Shown: positions 51,149 to 58,667 of the stretch, piece by piece | How the letters are laid out: every line of letters starts with the position of its first letter | Position numbering within the stretch: the stretch's first letter is position 1 | Assembly: GCA_946548895.1 (NCBI GenBank) | Contig: CAMNQF010000008.1 | Span: 43,438 to 107,437 of the forward strand | Source of the DNA: an uncultured bacterium | GTDB taxonomy: Bacteria > Bacillota > Clostridia > Oscillospirales > Oscillospiraceae | Direction of reading: 5' to 3' | Length of the DNA stretch: 64,000 nucleotides | Translations under genes and position numbers: made by a program | Notes under the pieces: model-generated | What the model was told of the DNA's origin: nothing | Databases searched by the model: none | The model's input: the letters and a program-made list of their open reading frames with translations, nothing else

Positions 51149-51937
51149 TCACCCGCCGTCATGGCAGTTGCAGGGCAGATCGTCCTCGGGGAACATCCAG
51201 CACATGGCCTGCTGGTTCAGATCCGCCGTCACGAAATCCCGCCACGCCCAGTCCCGCCCCAGCCCCTTTACTGTGACCAGGTTGGGCTTCGCACCGTCCT
51301 CGATGGCGATGGCCCGCTCATAGAGATCCCGGTGTCGGTGGTACAAGGTGCGGATCTCCTTCTTCTTCATGCTGGGGCAGAAAAAGCAGGAGGACTTGCC
51401 CGGAAGCGGCAGGCCCGCCGATTGGATAGCGGCAATGCAGTCCTCCCGCGTCCAGCCCCAGTCCATCAGCGGATAGATTTTGATATACTTGGAGTCGGCC
51501 TCGTCATGTTCCCGGACATTCTCACGCCGGTTCACCTCTCCCACGTCGTAGCCGATAAACTTCACCACCTTTTCCCCTCTGGCCCAGACCTCCCGGCAGG
51601 GCGGGTAATTGTTGCAGAACTTGTCCTGCGGCCCAGCCTTGTGCTTCAAGGAACACTTCTTGTACCCGTAGGCGATGGCGGGCAGGGTGCCGGAGCGCAG
51701 GCATTCCTGTTCCAAGGTCAGCCGAGCCCCGTTTTTGTCGGTGCAGTAGACGGTCTGGAGCCTGGGCATTCCATGGCGAGCCAGCCAGTCGTCCATGATG
51801 GGCAGGTACTCATAGGTATAGGGCTGCTCCCCTCCGGGATCGGCAAAGAGGATTAGGTCAATGGGGATGCCCTTTTGGTGCAGTCCAATCAGCATTGCGG
51901 TGCTGTTGATCCCTGCCCCGTACGAGACGATATTCAT
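51149..51937 (-). CDS. Phosphoadenosine phosphosulfate reductase-like protein
   Basis: A 262-residue PP-loop ATPase-fold protein. The nucleotide loop is YGAGINSTAMLIGL, replacing the usual SGGKDS. A C-x-x-C pair CFFCPS and other Cys (CNNYPPC, CNC) may hold a metal or iron-sulfur cluster. Homologues are common on phages and conjugative elements, where no sulfate assimilation is nearby; roles in nucleic-acid sulfur or amide modification have been proposed for relatives. It is coupled to VirB4 by ATGA. Confidence 0.8.
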   Translation of the reverse strand: MNIVSYGAGINSTAMLIGLHQKGIPIDLILFADPGGEQPYTYEYLPIMDDWLARHGMPRLQTVYCTDKNGARLTLEQECLRSGTLPAIAYGYKKCSLKHKAGPQDKFCNNYPPCREVWARGEKVVKFIGYDVGEVNRRENVREHDEADSKYIKIYPLMDWGWTREDCIAAIQSAGLPLPGKSSCFFCPSMKKKEIRTLYHRHRDLYERAIAIEDGAKPNLVTVKGLGRDWAWRDFVTADLNQQAMCWMFPEDDLPCNCHDGG

Positions 51938-53769
51938 CGTCCGCCCGCCTCCCCGAACAGCTTTTCCTTATAATCCGGAGCATGGACTTCCAGCAGATAC
52001 CGCTCGTTGCCGCACTTGTACAGGCACACGCCCCGCTGGGGGTAGCGGATCAGCTCGTACTCGGAACCCTCCAGCTGGAGGTTGTCCATGTAGAACTTCT
52101 TGTCCACGCTGCCCGCGTTGAACAGGAATTGGTGGGTGGGGATGGCGAACAGGGGGCGGGTCAGCTCCCGGATGCCGTCCACGTCGAAGTCCTCCAGATT
52201 CTGCGACGCCAGGATCAGCGCCGACTCCTTCTTGCGCACCCGCTTCAGCGTGTTTCGGATGTACTCGATGGTGGTGACGTTGGACAGCCAGATATACAGC
52301 TCGTCCAGAGTGGCGACGGTGTTGCCCACGGTGAGGAGCTTGTCGCTGAGAAAGGACAGCACGTTAAACAGCATGGCGTCCTTCACATTTTTGCTTGCCT
52401 GCAATAAGCCCTTCACGCCGAAGACCAGGAAACGGCTGGAGGTGATGTTGGTGTGGCCGTTGAAGAACTTGCTCTCCGCGCCCCGGCACAGGGAGTGGAG
52501 CCCCAGCAGAATTTCCCGGAGCAGCTCCTTCGGGTAGAGGGGGCTGGCCTCGTCCCCGTACCGCTGGTAGGCGTCCTCGATCACATCGTAGAGGTCGGAG
52601 AGGATGGGGAACTGGCCGGGGGCCAGGGCGGCGAAGTCGGTACCATCGTCCAGGCCCCATTTGGCATAGAGCCGCTCCAGCATCAGCTCAATGGTGTCAA
52701 TGTGGGCGTCTGTGAAGTCCTTGTAGGAGCGGAAGAAGTCCTTCAGAAAGGAGATATGCTGGCTGAGGAGCGTCTGCTGACGGAAGGTTTCAGGCGCTGT
52801 TTCGTCCTCCTCAGTGTCCACGCTCCACGCCTTGGGTTCCAGCGGGTTGATGCGGTACCGTCCGTCCATCAAATCCACGAAGCACCCGCCCAGATTGGCG
52901 CACAGGTCGATCAGCTCATGCTCCGGATCGAGGCAAATCACGGACTTTCCGCTCTCCAGAATGTTGCACAGGAGCAGCTTGAGCAGATATGACTTCCCCT
53001 GGCCGGAGTTGCCCAAAATCAGGACGCTGGCGGTGGTCTTGTCCTCGGCGCGGCGGTCCAGGTCGACGATGACATTGGAGCCGTAGCGATCCCGGCCCAC
53101 ATAGAAGCCCCGGGGGTCGGTCTTGCCGGAGTAATTGAAAAAGTCCAGGTTCGCCACGCTGGACGCGGGCAGCACCCGCTCAAACTGGGAGCCGAAGGCG
53201 TTGAACCCTGCGGGGTTGGCGGCCTGGAAGCCCTCCCGCTGGCGCAGCAGCAGGGGGTCTGGGGTGAGCTTGCACCGGGCCAGCTCGGCGGTGACAAAGT
53301 CCTTCAGGGTGGACAGCTTTGCCATATCCGGGGCGCTGATGTCGATGAATACAGCGCAGTGGATCAGCGGTTCCCGGCTGCGGTGCATCTGGGTGACCAG
53401 CGCGGCCACATCCTGGAGATCGCTCTCCGCCGCCACGGACTGCTGGAGGTCGTTGGTGTTGGAGCGGGTCAGACGGTTTTTGTTGCTGGCGTTCTGGATG
53501 ATCTGCTTCTCCTCGGCGGCGGTGACCTGCCGGGCGTAGAGGGAGAGGTTCACCCCGTCCTTTGCCCCCAGACAGCTCAACAGGGCCAGCTCCTCCGTAG
53601 AGGCGGCATAGCCCCGCAGGGTCAGGAAGGTATGGTACCCGCAGCCGATAATGGAGCTATCCGTGTTGAACTTCACCACCGAAGGGGCTGCCATGTCCAG
53701 GAAATCCTTGGGCTTGGACGGGGCGGCGGGCTTGGGCGCTGTTTTCTTCTTCTGCACTTTCTTAGCCAT
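51934..53769 (-). CDS. VirB4-type conjugation ATPase
   Basis: A 611-residue ATPase of the type IV secretion system. Walker A GNSGQGKSYLL is near residue 255 and Walker B VATLDELYIWL near 490, with LILASQNLEDF beyond. The N-terminus is Lys/Ala/Pro-rich. ATG 53769 follows GAGGAGG. Just upstream in the operon is a 190-residue gene that probably supplies a VirB4 N-terminal-like partner. It energises pilus or channel assembly at the membrane. Confidence 0.93.
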   Translation of the reverse strand: MAKKVQKKKTAPKPAAPSKPKDFLDMAAPSVVKFNTDSSIIGCGYHTFLTLRGYAASTEELALLSCLGAKDGVNLSLYARQVTAAEEKQIIQNASNKNRLTRSNTNDLQQSVAAESDLQDVAALVTQMHRSREPLIHCAVFIDISAPDMAKLSTLKDFVTAELARCKLTPDPLLLRQREGFQAANPAGFNAFGSQFERVLPASSVANLDFFNYSGKTDPRGFYVGRDRYGSNVIVDLDRRAEDKTTASVLILGNSGQGKSYLLKLLLCNILESGKSVICLDPEHELIDLCANLGGCFVDLMDGRYRINPLEPKAWSVDTEEDETAPETFRQQTLLSQHISFLKDFFRSYKDFTDAHIDTIELMLERLYAKWGLDDGTDFAALAPGQFPILSDLYDVIEDAYQRYGDEASPLYPKELLREILLGLHSLCRGAESKFFNGHTNITSSRFLVFGVKGLLQASKNVKDAMLFNVLSFLSDKLLTVGNTVATLDELYIWLSNVTTIEYIRNTLKRVRKKESALILASQNLEDFDVDGIRELTRPLFAIPTHQFLFNAGSVDKKFYMDNLQLEGSEYELIRYPQRGVCLYKCGNERYLLEVHAPDYKEKLFGEAGGR

Positions 53770-54334
53770 GGCGCACCGCCTCCTCGCCGTCAAAATCGGG
53801 GAAGGACTCCGTGGCCATGTCCCGTTGGTAGTAGACAGACAGGATGCGCTTGATGTCCTGGGCATCCGCCAGCCGGACATGGAAGCCCCCATCTCGGAGG
53901 CTTTTTTCGGTCTGTCGGGGATCGGCGGCGCTGTCCTTATCTACAGGGTACACCAAGGCGAACTCTCGGGCCGAGGCGGTGGTGGCCTGGATGTCGTCCA
54001 GGTGGGCGGCGTCCTGACGCAGCAGCTCCCGCACCGCGGGGAGGGGCTCCGCCTCCAGACGGCGGCGGTAGAAGTCCTGGTTGGCCTGGAAGGATTCCCG
54101 GGAGTCCATGGCCAGGAAGCGCACCGCGGGGGTGGCCCGGAGCAGGTTGGTGAGGGCGGTGACCCGCCCCCGCACCCCCTCGGGAGACAGCACGGACAGG
54201 TTATCCGGCCTGAGCATAAAAAAGACCAGCTCCCCTTTGGCGGTTTTCACGCCGTGATCGGTGAGCTGGCTGATGCCCATGAGCTGGCGGGTGGACTGGC
54301 GCTCCCGCAGCTCCTTTTTCTGTTTTCGGTTCAA
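53762..54334 (-). CDS. Type IV secretion-associated protein
   Basis: A 190-residue soluble protein (TDHGVKTAKGELVFFMLRPDNLSVLSP...). Located between PrgI-like and VirB4 genes and overlapping both, it matches the position and size of the VirB4/TraE N-terminal companion found in Firmicutes elements. The start is TTG 54334, after GGAGGG. Confidence 0.7.
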   Translation of the reverse strand: MNRKQKKELRERQSTRQLMGISQLTDHGVKTAKGELVFFMLRPDNLSVLSPEGVRGRVTALTNLLRATPAVRFLAMDSRESFQANQDFYRRRLEAEPLPAVRELLRQDAAHLDDIQATTASAREFALVYPVDKDSAADPRQTEKSLRDGGFHVRLADAQDIKRILSVYYQRDMATESFPDFDGEEAVRHG

Positions 54335-54597
54335 GTTTCAGGTTCCCTCCATTCAAAGTATTGCTGCTTCAAAAACAGGAAGCACATGGCGTAGCGCAGA
54401 AAGTCCAGGATGCTGGAATCCTCCAGCCGGATGCTGAGGAAGGCGTACAGCACCGTGGCGATGAGCGGCGGCACCAGGCCAAGTTGGGCCAGCGCCAGCA
54501 CGGACAGGATGAAGCCCACGCCGATCACCGCCACGTCCCGCAGCGCCCACAGCCAAAGGGTGGGCTTGGCTTTCAGGTTGTTGGGGTAGATGTACAT
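54331..54597 (-). CDS. PrgI-like small membrane protein
   Basis: An 88-residue protein with two close membrane segments (VAVIGVGFILSVLALAQLGLV and PPLIATVLYAFLSI) and a conserved tail KQQYFEW. This is the PrgI/VirB3-type inner-membrane subunit of Gram-positive type IV secretion. It is coupled to the downstream gene by ATGA. Confidence 0.8.
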   Translation of the reverse strand: MYIYPNNLKAKPTLWLWALRDVAVIGVGFILSVLALAQLGLVPPLIATVLYAFLSIRLEDSSILDFLRYAMCFLFLKQQYFEWREPET

Positions 54598-54953
54598 TGA
54601 AATTCATTCGCCTCCGAGCCTGCGGCGGGCTGGTACACCGCCACAGGGATATTTCGTTTCTTGCAGTTGTCGATCACATACTTTGTCCCTCTGGATTTTC
54701 CGTCCCAGAAGGCCAGGACAAGGTCGGCGTACTCGATGATGGTGATGTTCCGCCGCAGGGGCGCGCCCCTGCCGTATTTTTCGTATTCCGGCAGGAACTC
54801 GGTCAGCTTCAGCCCGTGCCGCAGGGCGTAATCCTTAGCGCAGGCGTCAATGCCCCGCGCCCCGCCCGATACGATCTCAGTGACTCCCTCTGGGAGATAG
54901 TCCTCCAGATGATCCACATGAAGCCCTCTTGAGCCAATAACGGCGACTTTCAC
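54573..54953 (-). CDS. SLOG/DUF2493-type Rossmann protein
   Basis: A 126-residue protein with MKVAVIGSRG at the start, the nucleotide-binding SGGARGID and DLVLAFWDGKSRGT: the SLOG (DprA/LOG-like, YspA) fold. Members bind nucleotide-derived ligands and often occur in mobile elements. GTG start with GAGGAG upstream. The 3' end overlaps the PrgI-like gene by 25 bases. Confidence 0.85.
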   Translation of the reverse strand: MKVAVIGSRGLHVDHLEDYLPEGVTEIVSGGARGIDACAKDYALRHGLKLTEFLPEYEKYGRGAPLRRNITIIEYADLVLAFWDGKSRGTKYVIDNCKKRNIPVAVYQPAAGSEANEFQCTSTPTT

Positions 54954-54970
54954 AATATCTCCTCTTTTCT

Positions 54971-55051
54971 ATGCGTCAGTTATGCGTCATACATTCGCCA
55001 AAACTGCACAAGATTATACCTTGACGATATAATGATGTCAATAATGCGTCA
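54971..55051. promoter_or_regulatory. Three ATGCGTCA repeats between SLOG and RHH genes
   Basis: ATGCGTCA occurs at 54971-54978, 54982-54989 (11 bases apart, one helical turn) and 55044-55051. A plus-strand promoter with TGCACA, 17 bases, TATAAT lies between them (55005-55033). Tandem copies of this kind are typical operators of ribbon-helix-helix repressors, and the RHH gene begins 15 bases later. Confidence 0.6.
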
Positions 55052-55065
55052 AAAGGATGATAGAC

Positions 55066-55248
55066 ATGAAAGACAGTTTGCCGCGCTATACGCTGCGGAT
55101 CCCTCAGATTCTGCTGGATAAGCTGACCGTTGTCGCCGCATATGAGGGCCGGACAAAGAACAAGGAGATTGAGCAGCTTATCAAGCGGCGTATTGCCGAG
55201 TTTGAAGCGGAACATGGGGCCATTGAGGGGTTGGACAGCCAGAATTGA
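55066..55248 (+). CDS. Arc-type ribbon-helix-helix regulator
   Basis: A 60-residue DNA-binding protein (MKDSLPRYTLRIPQILLDKLTVVAAYEGRTKNKEIEQLIKRRI). The beta-strand RYTLRIP and the following two helices are the RHH fold. ATG 55066 has AAAGGAT eight bases upstream; the ATG nine bases earlier is inside it. It is transcribed away from the SLOG/type IV operon and probably represses it and itself through the ATGCGTCA sites. Confidence 0.85.
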   Translation: MKDSLPRYTLRIPQILLDKLTVVAAYEGRTKNKEIEQLIKRRIAEFEAEHGAIEGLDSQN

Positions 55249-55315
55249 ACGTGAAGCCGCCCCGGAAGGGCTGACGGAACGGGAAAGGGCGGCAGCTTGC
55301 CGCCCTCCTTTGCGT

Positions 55316-55615
55316 CTATGGCCCGTCCTCCGGGCTGCCGATGGCCTCCATGGCATCCAGGCACCACACTGCGTGTTCTTTCAGCGTCCGCATCAGCACC
55401 CGCTCTGCGGGATTCAGTGCCTCCACGGCCCCGACCTGCCCCAGGGGATGCATATCAATGCCCAAGGCGGGGCAGTCCAGAAGCATCTCCCCGGGGTGGT
55501 GGATGTGGGGGTGTACGCTGGCCTCGCCCCAGTGGGGGAGCCGCGCCCGGTAGCTCTCGCTGACCACTTTGCCGGACTGATCCTTCCGGCTGCTGTTATC
55601 CCAGGTCAGCGCCAC
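55316..55615 (-). CDS. Conjugation-module protein, unknown function
   Basis: A 99-residue protein (WDNSSRKDQSGKVVSESYRARLPHWGEASVHPHIHHPGEML...). Its His-rich middle (HPHIHHPGE) may bind metal. GTG start with GGAGG upstream, overlapping the RHH-type gene stop by 20 bases. Not recognised. Confidence 0.6.
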   Translation of the reverse strand: MALTWDNSSRKDQSGKVVSESYRARLPHWGEASVHPHIHHPGEMLLDCPALGIDMHPLGQVGAVEALNPAERVLMRTLKEHAVWCLDAMEAIGSPEDGP

Positions 55616-55940
55616 GACTGGCCGCCTCCTTCCGCTCCGCCTCGTCCAGCGCCCGCTGGATCAGGCCCAGCACGAACTCCTTCTGGCTCACCTTTTTGCC
55701 GGTGCGGGCGCTCTCCCGCTCCAGCAGTTTCTTCAGCCGCACGAACATCTCCTCCGGCATCTGAAAGGCCATGGTGCGCATCCCTTTTTCCATTTTCTCA
55801 CTCACTCCCTCGTAGTAGTTGGTCAGCAGCTCGGTGATGTACGCGCTCAGGGTCACCCCGGCCTGCTCCTGTGCCGCCCGAACCCGGCTGTGCAGTTCTG
55901 CCGGGATCATAGCACACAGATTTTTTTGATTTTCCGCCAT
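55596..55940 (-). CDS. Ribbon-helix-helix-like transfer regulator
   Basis: A 114-residue protein with two short helical regions (KNLCAMIPAELHSRVRAAQEQAGVTLSAYITELLTNYYEG and FQMPEEMFVRLKKLLERESARTGKKVSQKEFVLGLIQRAL), each with the spacing of a ribbon-helix-helix unit, so it may be a fused pair. ATG 55940 follows GAGGAGG. The repeat CCGAATAGCTAT lies 50 bases upstream, matching the element end. Likely an element regulator. Confidence 0.7.
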   Translation of the reverse strand: MAENQKNLCAMIPAELHSRVRAAQEQAGVTLSAYITELLTNYYEGVSEKMEKGMRTMAFQMPEEMFVRLKKLLERESARTGKKVSQKEFVLGLIQRALDEAERKEAASRGADLG

Positions 55941-55990
55941 ATTGGCGTCCTCCTCTCCGTTTTTGTAACGCAAGTATACCGGCAACCGGG

Positions 55991-56002
55991 CCGAATAGCT
56001 AT
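55991..56002. promoter_or_regulatory. Repeat CCGAATAGCTAT upstream of RHH-like gene
   Basis: Second copy of the 12-mer found at 6077-6088. Here it extends to the perfect palindrome GAATAGCTATTC. On the minus strand TATACT (a -10-like box) lies about 17 bases nearer the gene. Confidence 0.45.
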
Positions 56003-56050
56003 TCACCATACCCAACGAAGATACCGGCTGAAACGAAGCGAAATCAACAA

Positions 56051-56596
56051 CTACCCGGCCCTTAAAACCAGGGCCATCCCATGCATCAGGTATTCCACGC
56101 ACGGGATGGCCACGCTGTTGCCGAGCGCACGGTATCTGGGGGAGTCCGCCGCACCGGGCAGATTGGTCCAATCGTCAGGATAGCCCTGGAGACGTTCGCA
56201 CTCCCTTGGTGTTAGACGCCTTATAAGCAACGGAGTTTCCACCACCAATTTGTCCTGTGAAACATACTGGGAGTTGGGCCCTTTGCTGTCACCAGCGGTG
56301 AGCGCACCGACGGTTTCCTGGTATATGAGGTCGGTCACATCCTTCTGCTGGTGGGCGCTTTGGGTGGAGGCCACGCCGTCCTCCTGGAACTTGTCGCACC
56401 GCTGGCGGGCAAAAACGGCGTGGTGGTCGGTGGCGGTCAGGGTATAGGCAATATCCTCCTGTATGCCGAGTCCGTTCCCGCCGTTCTCCGGCTGGCGGTC
56501 GATGGCATTGCCGGTGATGCAGAACACGGGTTCCTCCTCCTGCATGACAAGGCTGAGGTTGTTCCCGCCTGTATTTCTTACCTTTTCTTTTGACAT
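56051..56596 (-). pseudogene. C-terminal part of a DNA cytosine-5 methyltransferase
   Basis: A 181-residue open frame with methyltransferase motifs IX and X (RRLTPRECERLQGYPDDW and YRALGNSVAIPCVEYLM) and the variable target-recognition area, but without motif I (FxGxG) or the PC catalytic motif IV. A full enzyme is about 400 residues. The reading frame begins within a few codons of the Tn554-like block, so the N-terminal half was probably separated by that insertion. A ribosome site (AAGGAAGG) before the ATG could still allow translation of this piece. Confidence 0.75.
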
Positions 56597-56628
56597 GATA
56601 TAAGTTTCCTTCCTTTTGAAAAATTTTT

Positions 56629-56663
56629 GGTATAAACCACTTGTATTTAAACGGGTTTACACC
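56629..56663. repeat. Inverted repeat near the end of the Tn554-like block
   Basis: GGTATAAACC (56629-56638) and GGTTTACACC (56654-56663) are near-perfect inverted copies separated by 15 bases, between the methyltransferase fragment and the tnpC-like gene. Paired recombinase-binding arms around a short spacer are the usual core of tyrosine-recombinase sites. Confidence 0.45.
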
Positions 56664-56670
56664 TATAATC

Positions 56671-56709
56671 AAAAAACACGACTGGGCACATTAAAACCCA
56701 ATCGTGTTA
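56671..56709 (-). terminator. Terminator of the recombinase operon
   Basis: On the minus strand AACACGATTGGGTTT pairs with the complementary CCCAGTCGTGTT and is followed by TTTT. It follows the ancestral stop of the tnpC-like gene (56727). Confidence 0.7.
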
Positions 56710-56726
56710 ATTGCTAAAGTAATTGT

Positions 56727-57135
56727 TTAGAGTATTTCGCCACCTACTGCAGCTACTTGATGCATGAGCAAGTGAATTTTTCCACGCAGAAGTTCAATTT
56801 CATATTTCATCTGCTCATTTTCAGTGAGCAGCCGTTGGATGTATCCGTCCTTTTCTGCAAGGTAGAGTTGCTATATCACGCGCTTCCTTTTTTCGTGCAG
56901 GTGAAGACTCAATCCAATCAGGTTTTGAAATACCATACTCCACTAACACCTTGCGGATGTGTGGTTTGGCGAACACCGACCTCGATAAACCAGTAACTTC
57001 TATGAGATCTCGAATCTTTATGCTATAGCCTTGTGCTTCCAGTTCGATTATGGCATTGGTTATCATCTCTATGGTGTTGTTTCGAGTCCTCTCTTGCTTC
57101 TCAATGAGCGATTTGGGCAATTTTCTTTTTGTCAT
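56727..57135 (-). pseudogene. TnpC-like gene of the Tn554 type, frameshifted
   Basis: The first 90 codons read as a TnpC/DUF6262-like protein (MTKRKLPKSLIEKQERTR...IRDLIEVTGLSRSVFAKPHIRKVL...ARKKEARDIATL). The annotated frame then ends at 56821 with an unnatural tail. Reading from one base later near 56861-56866 restores LAEKDGYIQRLLTENEQMKY... and an expected helical C-terminus to TAA 56727. So a single-base insertion breaks the gene, unless it is a sequencing error. TnpC modulates transposition orientation in Tn554. It overlaps the third recombinase by ATGA. Confidence 0.75.
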
Positions 57136-58667
57136 GAAGTTACACCCTCATCTATCTTTTTTAACACATTTTCAAACAGTTTGATGTTGCGTTCAGCATT
57201 TTCTCGGATAAGTGGGAACGCTTGAAATCGCTCTTGTTTTTCTTTCCACAGCGCAATTTGCTCAATATAGTATTCTTTTTGCTCTGCATCGGGTACAAAA
57301 AATTTGCAATCCAGGCAGTTCCACATATCACTTTTGCAGCCGGTGATATCGCTACAAATTCCACCTCGCACCCTGTGGGCCCGCAAGTTTTTTAGTAATC
57401 GCTTTTCTAATTGCTCATTCATGTTCAGTATTCTGCCGCCAAAGAGAACATATCGGCTATCTCGGCTACCAGATTCTTCAGAGACAAATTCTTGCTTTTC
57501 GATTATTGTTTCTGGTTTTAGGTCAAGATGGGCATAGGCATTACAAATCATAGCATCACCATGATGCCCGGTCATATCTGCGATTTGCGCTGCGGTAAAG
57601 CCGGCGGCAAGCCGGTCAGTGATTCCATTATGACGGAACTGATGTGTAGTTACTTTATATGGCCTACCATCCTGATCTCGGACCCCATACCTCACGCAGA
57701 TATCCTGAAATCTGGTTCGAACAGTGTCACGTGTAGCTACGAAACATAGTTTAGTATAATACGGTTCTTCTCTTCGGAAGAGGTAGCGTTGACGATAAGT
57801 AAATAACGCACCTTGTTTGTTATCTGGCATATGCTTTTGTAGTTGTCGGGCTTCCTCTTGCTGCTCTTTGATAAGACCAATAAGGTAAGCTGCTATCCCC
57901 TTTTCCTCCAGGTGTATACTTCGTGTAACTGGCTTGCGCCATCCGCCATTTTGTTTCCATGTAGGAATAAACAAAACATATTTCCCATCAAACCGTTTTA
58001 GACACTCAATTGGCATCCCAACAACTTCACTGATACGTGATGGAATTAGCCGGAGAATCCAATAAGCACAGCGGAGATAAAGGTCTATTTCATCTTTTTT
58101 GAATATATAATCAAGTTGATTAGCCACATTCTCTGGAATATATTTTTCGTCGTACTTTCGCTGACGGCAATAGGGAGATACTGAGAATGGGTTCTTAAGT
58201 ATTTCACCATTCCAGCCATTCATTGTCCTAAAAAATGTACTCATGGATGACCATATTCCAATGTTTGTGGCCTCAGCTAATCCACGGTTTTCGAGATATT
58301 GATAAAATTCAATAGATGCGAATTCATCACAAGTAAATAGAGGTGCATTTTTTCTATGCAGCACCCAGAAATCAAAAAAGCGAACAAGATCGCAGATATA
58401 TGTCTTTACAGTTGCTATGGATTTGTTCCTTATTAGGCTGATTATCGAAAAGTATTTGACCATATCCTTGTGGGGAAGTGGTATTCTGTCAAAATGAAGC
58501 GTATACACCCCGGTCTTCTCAGCAGGGGAGCGGCGCAAAGTATCACAGACCCACTTGTCTGATATGAAGCGAACATCGACACCCAATCGTTCTGCAAATC
58601 TAATATATTCAGACTCCTTGGATTTACTGAAGGTTTCCGCTACGACAGCGCTATTCACGAGGGACAC
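57132..58667 (-). CDS. Tyrosine recombinase 3 of the trio
   Basis: A 511-residue integrase-family recombinase. Catalytic residues show in RLIPSRISEVVGMP (Arg), THQFRHNGITDRLA (His-x-x-Arg), MTGHHGDAMICNAYAHL (His and nucleophile Tyr). The C-terminal Cys pattern (CSDITGCKSDMWNCLDCKFF) may be a zinc site. It overlaps recombinase 2 by 17 bases. It is longer than TnpA of Tn554 and resembles a second TnpB-size unit. Confidence 0.88.
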   Translation of the reverse strand: MSLVNSAVVAETFSKSKESEYIRFAERLGVDVRFISDKWVCDTLRRSPAEKTGVYTLHFDRIPLPHKDMVKYFSIISLIRNKSIATVKTYICDLVRFFDFWVLHRKNAPLFTCDEFASIEFYQYLENRGLAEATNIGIWSSMSTFFRTMNGWNGEILKNPFSVSPYCRQRKYDEKYIPENVANQLDYIFKKDEIDLYLRCAYWILRLIPSRISEVVGMPIECLKRFDGKYVLFIPTWKQNGGWRKPVTRSIHLEEKGIAAYLIGLIKEQQEEARQLQKHMPDNKQGALFTYRQRYLFRREEPYYTKLCFVATRDTVRTRFQDICVRYGVRDQDGRPYKVTTHQFRHNGITDRLAAGFTAAQIADMTGHHGDAMICNAYAHLDLKPETIIEKQEFVSEESGSRDSRYVLFGGRILNMNEQLEKRLLKNLRAHRVRGGICSDITGCKSDMWNCLDCKFFVPDAEQKEYYIEQIALWKEKQERFQAFPLIRENAERNIKLFENVLKKIDEGVTS

